NCBI RefSeq assembly: GCF_033095785.1
Contig: NZ_CP137134.1
Span: 1,054,001-1,118,000 of the forward strand
Source of the DNA: Nitrosospira sp. Is2
GTDB taxonomy: Bacteria > Pseudomonadota > Gammaproteobacteria > Burkholderiales > Nitrosomonadaceae
Direction of reading: 5' to 3'
Length of the DNA: 64,000 nt
Positions 61,594 to 64,000 of the stretch are shown piece after piece (position 1 is the first letter of the stretch; every line of letters starts with the position of its first letter). The translations under genes and the position numbers were made by a program. The notes beneath the pieces are model-generated. The model was not told where the DNA came from and made no database searches. It saw only the letters and a list, made by a program, of their open reading frames with translations.

Positions 61594-61986
61594 ATGAACA
61601 CGACCTATAATTACGGTACCGGACGCCGCAAAAGCGCCGTGGCTCGCGTCTTCATCAAGCCGGGCAAGGGCTTGATAACGATTAACGACAAGCCGGTTGA
61701 TGAGTTTTTTTCGCGCGAAACCGGACGCATGGTAGTTCGTCAGCCACTGGAACTCACAGGTAATCTGACAAGTTTTGACATTGTGGTCAACATTCACGGC
61801 GGAGGGGAATCGGGCCAGGCTGGGGCAGTGCGGCATGGCATTACCCGGGCATTGATTGATTATGATGCTTCGCTCAAGCCTGTATTGAGCAACGCTGGGC
61901 TGGTTACGCGGGACGCGCGCGAGGTGGAAAGAAAGAAGGTCGGTTTACGCAAAGCGCGCCGTCGGAAGCAATTTTCCAAGAGATAA
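61594..61986 (+). CDS. rpsI: 30S ribosomal protein S9
   Basis: Ribosomal protein with a C-terminal tail that reaches the P-site tRNA. The 130-residue protein starts MNTTYNYGTGRRKSAVARVF and has GGGESGQAGAVRHGITRAL and the basic end RKARRRKQFSKR. It is second in rplM-rpsI and followed by a terminator. Confidence 0.98.
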   Translation: MNTTYNYGTGRRKSAVARVFIKPGKGLITINDKPVDEFFSRETGRMVVRQPLELTGNLTSFDIVVNIHGGGESGQAGAVRHGITRALIDYDASLKPVLSNAGLVTRDAREVERKKVGLRKARRRKQFSKR

Positions 61987-62005
61987 TTCTTCACCCTCGT
62001 CACAA

Positions 62006-62034
62006 AAAGCCGCCCTTTTCTGGCGGCTTTTTTA
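62006..62034 (+). terminator. Rho-independent terminator after rpsI
   Basis: AAAGCCGCC (62006-62014) and GGCGGCTTT (62022-62030) form a 9-bp stem with a 7-base loop, then TTT ATTTG. Confidence 0.88.
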
Positions 62035-62074
62035 TTTGTTACTTTATAATCGTCCCGGAGGATAGGGGAACGCT

Positions 62075-63103
62075 ATGCTTAACGTAGGAATTGTAGGGGG
62101 AACAGGTTACACCGGTGTAGAACTGCTGCGCATTTTGGCCGACCACCCTGGGGTGAGCATGCGGGTGATAACGTCGCGCAAGGAAGCAGGTATGGGCGTA
62201 GCGGAATTATTTCCCAGCTTGCGAGGACGAGTGTCGCTAAAATTTAGTGATCCTGCAGAAGCTGACCTGGACAAATGCGACGTGGTATTTTTCGCAACCC
62301 CAAACGGTATTGCCATGAACCAGGCACGGCCGTTACTGGACGCGGGCGTACGGATAATCGATCTGTCTGCCGATTTTCGCATCAAGGATATAGCTGAATG
62401 GGAAAAGTGGTATGGCATGTCACACGCTTGCCCCGATCTGGTAGCCGAGGCCATCTATGGGCTGCCTGAAATCAATCGCGACAAAATCAGAGCCGCGACA
62501 CTCATAGCCAATCCGGGCTGCTATCCCACAGCGGTGCAACTGGGCTTCCTGCCACTGGTTGAAGCGGGTATCGTTGACCTGGACAATCTGGTGGCAGACG
62601 CGAAATCCGGCGTATCCGGCGCTGGGCGCACCGCCGCGGTGCATACGCTGTATGCGGAGGCCGCCGATAATTTCAAGGCTTATGGTGTTCCAGGACATCG
62701 ACATTTGCCGGAAATCAGACAAGGTCTGTCGAATATGGCAGAGCGACCCGTTGGGTTGACGTTCGTGCCCCATCTCACGCCTATGGTCCGCGGCATTCAC
62801 GCTACGCTCTATGCCCGACTAACCTCGCATACCGATCTACAGGCTTTATATGAAAAGCGCTACGCCGATGAGCCCTTTGTTGATGTGCTTCCTCCCGGCG
62901 CCCATCCGGAGACGCGCTCGGTACGTGGCTCTAATCTCTGCCGCATCGCTGTCCATCGTCCGCAGGGAGGCAACACCGCGGTAATACTGTCGGTAACGGA
63001 TAATCTGGTCAAGGGCGCAGCAGGGCAAGCGGTGCAGAACATGAACCTGATGTTCGGCTTGTCTGAAACGCTGGCGATCAGCCATGCTCCACTGCTGCCC
63101 TGA
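62075..63103 (+). CDS. argC: N-acetyl-gamma-glutamyl-phosphate reductase
   Basis: NADPH-dependent step of arginine synthesis. The 342-residue protein has the Rossmann start VGIVGGTGYTGVELLRIL, the catalytic Cys in IANPGCYPTAVQLG and KSGVSGAGRTA, with HRHLPEI and VPHLTPMVRGI further on. GAGGATAGGGG upstream of the ATG supplies the ribosome binding site. In Betaproteobacteria argC often follows rplM-rpsI, as here. Confidence 0.97.
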   Translation: MLNVGIVGGTGYTGVELLRILADHPGVSMRVITSRKEAGMGVAELFPSLRGRVSLKFSDPAEADLDKCDVVFFATPNGIAMNQARPLLDAGVRIIDLSADFRIKDIAEWEKWYGMSHACPDLVAEAIYGLPEINRDKIRAATLIANPGCYPTAVQLGFLPLVEAGIVDLDNLVADAKSGVSGAGRTAAVHTLYAEAADNFKAYGVPGHRHLPEIRQGLSNMAERPVGLTFVPHLTPMVRGIHATLYARLTSHTDLQALYEKRYADEPFVDVLPPGAHPETRSVRGSNLCRIAVHRPQGGNTAVILSVTDNLVKGAAGQAVQNMNLMFGLSETLAISHAPLLP

Positions 63104-63359
63104 GCAGCCTGTCCCTTTTCCGGGGTGCGACGGCGCGGGACGCGAGTCAATGTCCAAGTTAATAGGACTGTAGCCCCGAAAGAGTCCAACGCCCACCAGC
63201 GATCAAGTTGCAGTAAAATTGGAGGCGCATGGGGCAGCCTAAGCACTAAGCACTTGTTCAGCCTGAATCAGGTGTCAGGTAGACACGTGGCGCGCCTGCT
63301 CGCGATTTCCAGCTTGGCCGGCAATAGGCTCCACCGAGGATTTTTCAGGATGTTGGGGC

Positions 63360-64000
63360 ATGATCAAATCGCTTAAAAAAAAGTACGGCATATCGGCGCC
63401 GAGGGTCGCAATACGTCCGCAGACGCCGGCCTATATCCGTTGGGTCGTTATCACGATTCTCGCCGTGCTGGCAGTGGGGCTATCCTTAGGTATGTATGAA
63501 GCGGGGCGCAGGTTTGCCGGCTTTGACAAGAACGAAACGGGTCATGACCTAAACCGTTTGTCGGAATTGAACGGCCGTCTGGAGCGGGATAACGAAGAAC
63601 TCCGCATGAAGGTGGCGGGCCTTGACCGGCAACTGCAAATGGACCTGGTCGCTCGGGAAGATATCGCAAAACAGGTCAAGACGCTCGAAAACGAAAATAT
63701 CCGCCTGAAAGAGGACCTGGCGTTTTTTCAGAACCTGGGTTCAGCCGGTGGAAAATCAGAGCAGAAGGTTTCGATTGGACGGCTGAAGCTGGAACGGGGC
63801 AAACTGCCCGGAGAATACCGTTATAGCCTGTTGCTGGTCCAAAACGGACCGCGCGCAAAGGATTTCCACGGAAGTCTGGAATTCGCGGTACATTTCCAGC
63901 AAAATGGGGAAAAGATGATGATCCCGATCGGCAGCGATAGTTCGTCACAAATGCTGGACATCAACTTCAGATTTTACCAAAGAATAGACAACACCTTTCA
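63360..64000 (+). CDS. DUF6776-like membrane-anchored coiled-coil protein (partial)
   Basis: An open frame starts at ATG 63360 (MIKSLKKKYG) and runs off the right edge with at least 213 residues. A single membrane helix (WVVITILAVLAVGLSLGMY) lies near residues 29-47, then a coiled coil of about 60 residues (ELNGRLERDNEELRMKVAGL) and a beta-rich C-terminal domain with KLERGKLPGEYRYSLLLVQN. This layout matches the DUF6776 proteins found downstream of argC in Betaproteobacteria, of unknown function. The C-terminus is missing here only because of the window. Confidence 0.75.
   Translation, partial: MIKSLKKKYGISAPRVAIRPQTPAYIRWVVITILAVLAVGLSLGMYEAGRRFAGFDKNETGHDLNRLSELNGRLERDNEELRMKVAGLDRQLQMDLVAREDIAKQVKTLENENIRLKEDLAFFQNLGSAGGKSEQKVSIGRLKLERGKLPGEYRYSLLLVQNGPRAKDFHGSLEFAVHFQQNGEKMMIPIGSDSSSQMLDINFRFYQRIDNTF

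Overview
The window looks like a chromosomal segment of a betaproteobacterium, most likely an autotrophic ammonia oxidiser of the Nitrosospira/Nitrosomonas group. The grounds are a Calvin-cycle phosphoribulokinase, a CbbY-type phosphatase and betaproteobacterial gene orders (TPR gene-lolB-ispE-tRNA-Gln-prs-rplY-pth-ychF; rpsP-rimM-trmD-rplS). The genus is an inference from gene content; no rRNA is present.

Positions 513-14536 form an integrative genomic island in the 3' end of a tRNA-Ser(CGA) gene. A 14-bp copy of the tRNA 3' end lies at 513, next to a tyrosine integrase (681-1865). Paired GGTAAGAAC repeats with identical spacing sit just inside both ends and are likely integrase arm sites. 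A tightly coupled operon (2222-4673) carries an excisionase-like HTH protein, a primase-like protein and a RepA-like AAA ATPase. It is followed by DNA-metabolism cargo: an exonuclease-BRCT protein, a frameshifted thermonuclease, an SRAP/YedK protein and an HU remnant. Next come a membrane protein and an MqsA-like antitoxin. The right end holds three minus-strand genes that look like a defence cassette: a protein with a HEPN-like RNxxxH motif, a SIR2-like protein, and another with a HEPN-like motif. Left of the island (112-435) lie remnants of a second element, an integrase start fused to a decayed SRAP gene, which suggests tandem use of the same tRNA site.

From 14.6 to 27.7 kb is ordinary core genome: mltF, a 1-Cys peroxiredoxin, purC-purK-purE, psiE-like, cbbY, a Sua5-type tRNA modification gene, an EEP-family hydrolase, nadA, nudB, aspS, a DUF502 gene and an fmdB-like gene. 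A 4.5-kb islet (about 28.37-32.85 kb) between this block and ychF holds one gene for a 1301-residue protein: alpha/beta-hydrolase, STAND-type NTPase and a long helical C-terminus. This is the architecture of bacterial NLR-like antiviral sensors. The islet is bracketed by an 11-bp direct repeat that overlaps the end of ychF.

From 32.85 kb to the right end the core genome resumes: translation and envelope genes (ychF to the TPR lipoprotein), a Gld-type ABC exporter trio, mutM, proC, yggT and yggU, and a copper-related trio (cupredoxin, DUF411 protein, c-type cytochrome lipoprotein). These are followed by the rplS-trmD-rimM-rpsP operon, polA, a LOG-family gene, thrB, a uvrD-type helicase, phosphoribulokinase, rplM-rpsI and argC. 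A DUF6776-like membrane protein runs off the right edge.

The two best candidates for something undescribed are the island's three-gene HEPN/SIR2/HEPN set and the hydrolase-STAND gene.
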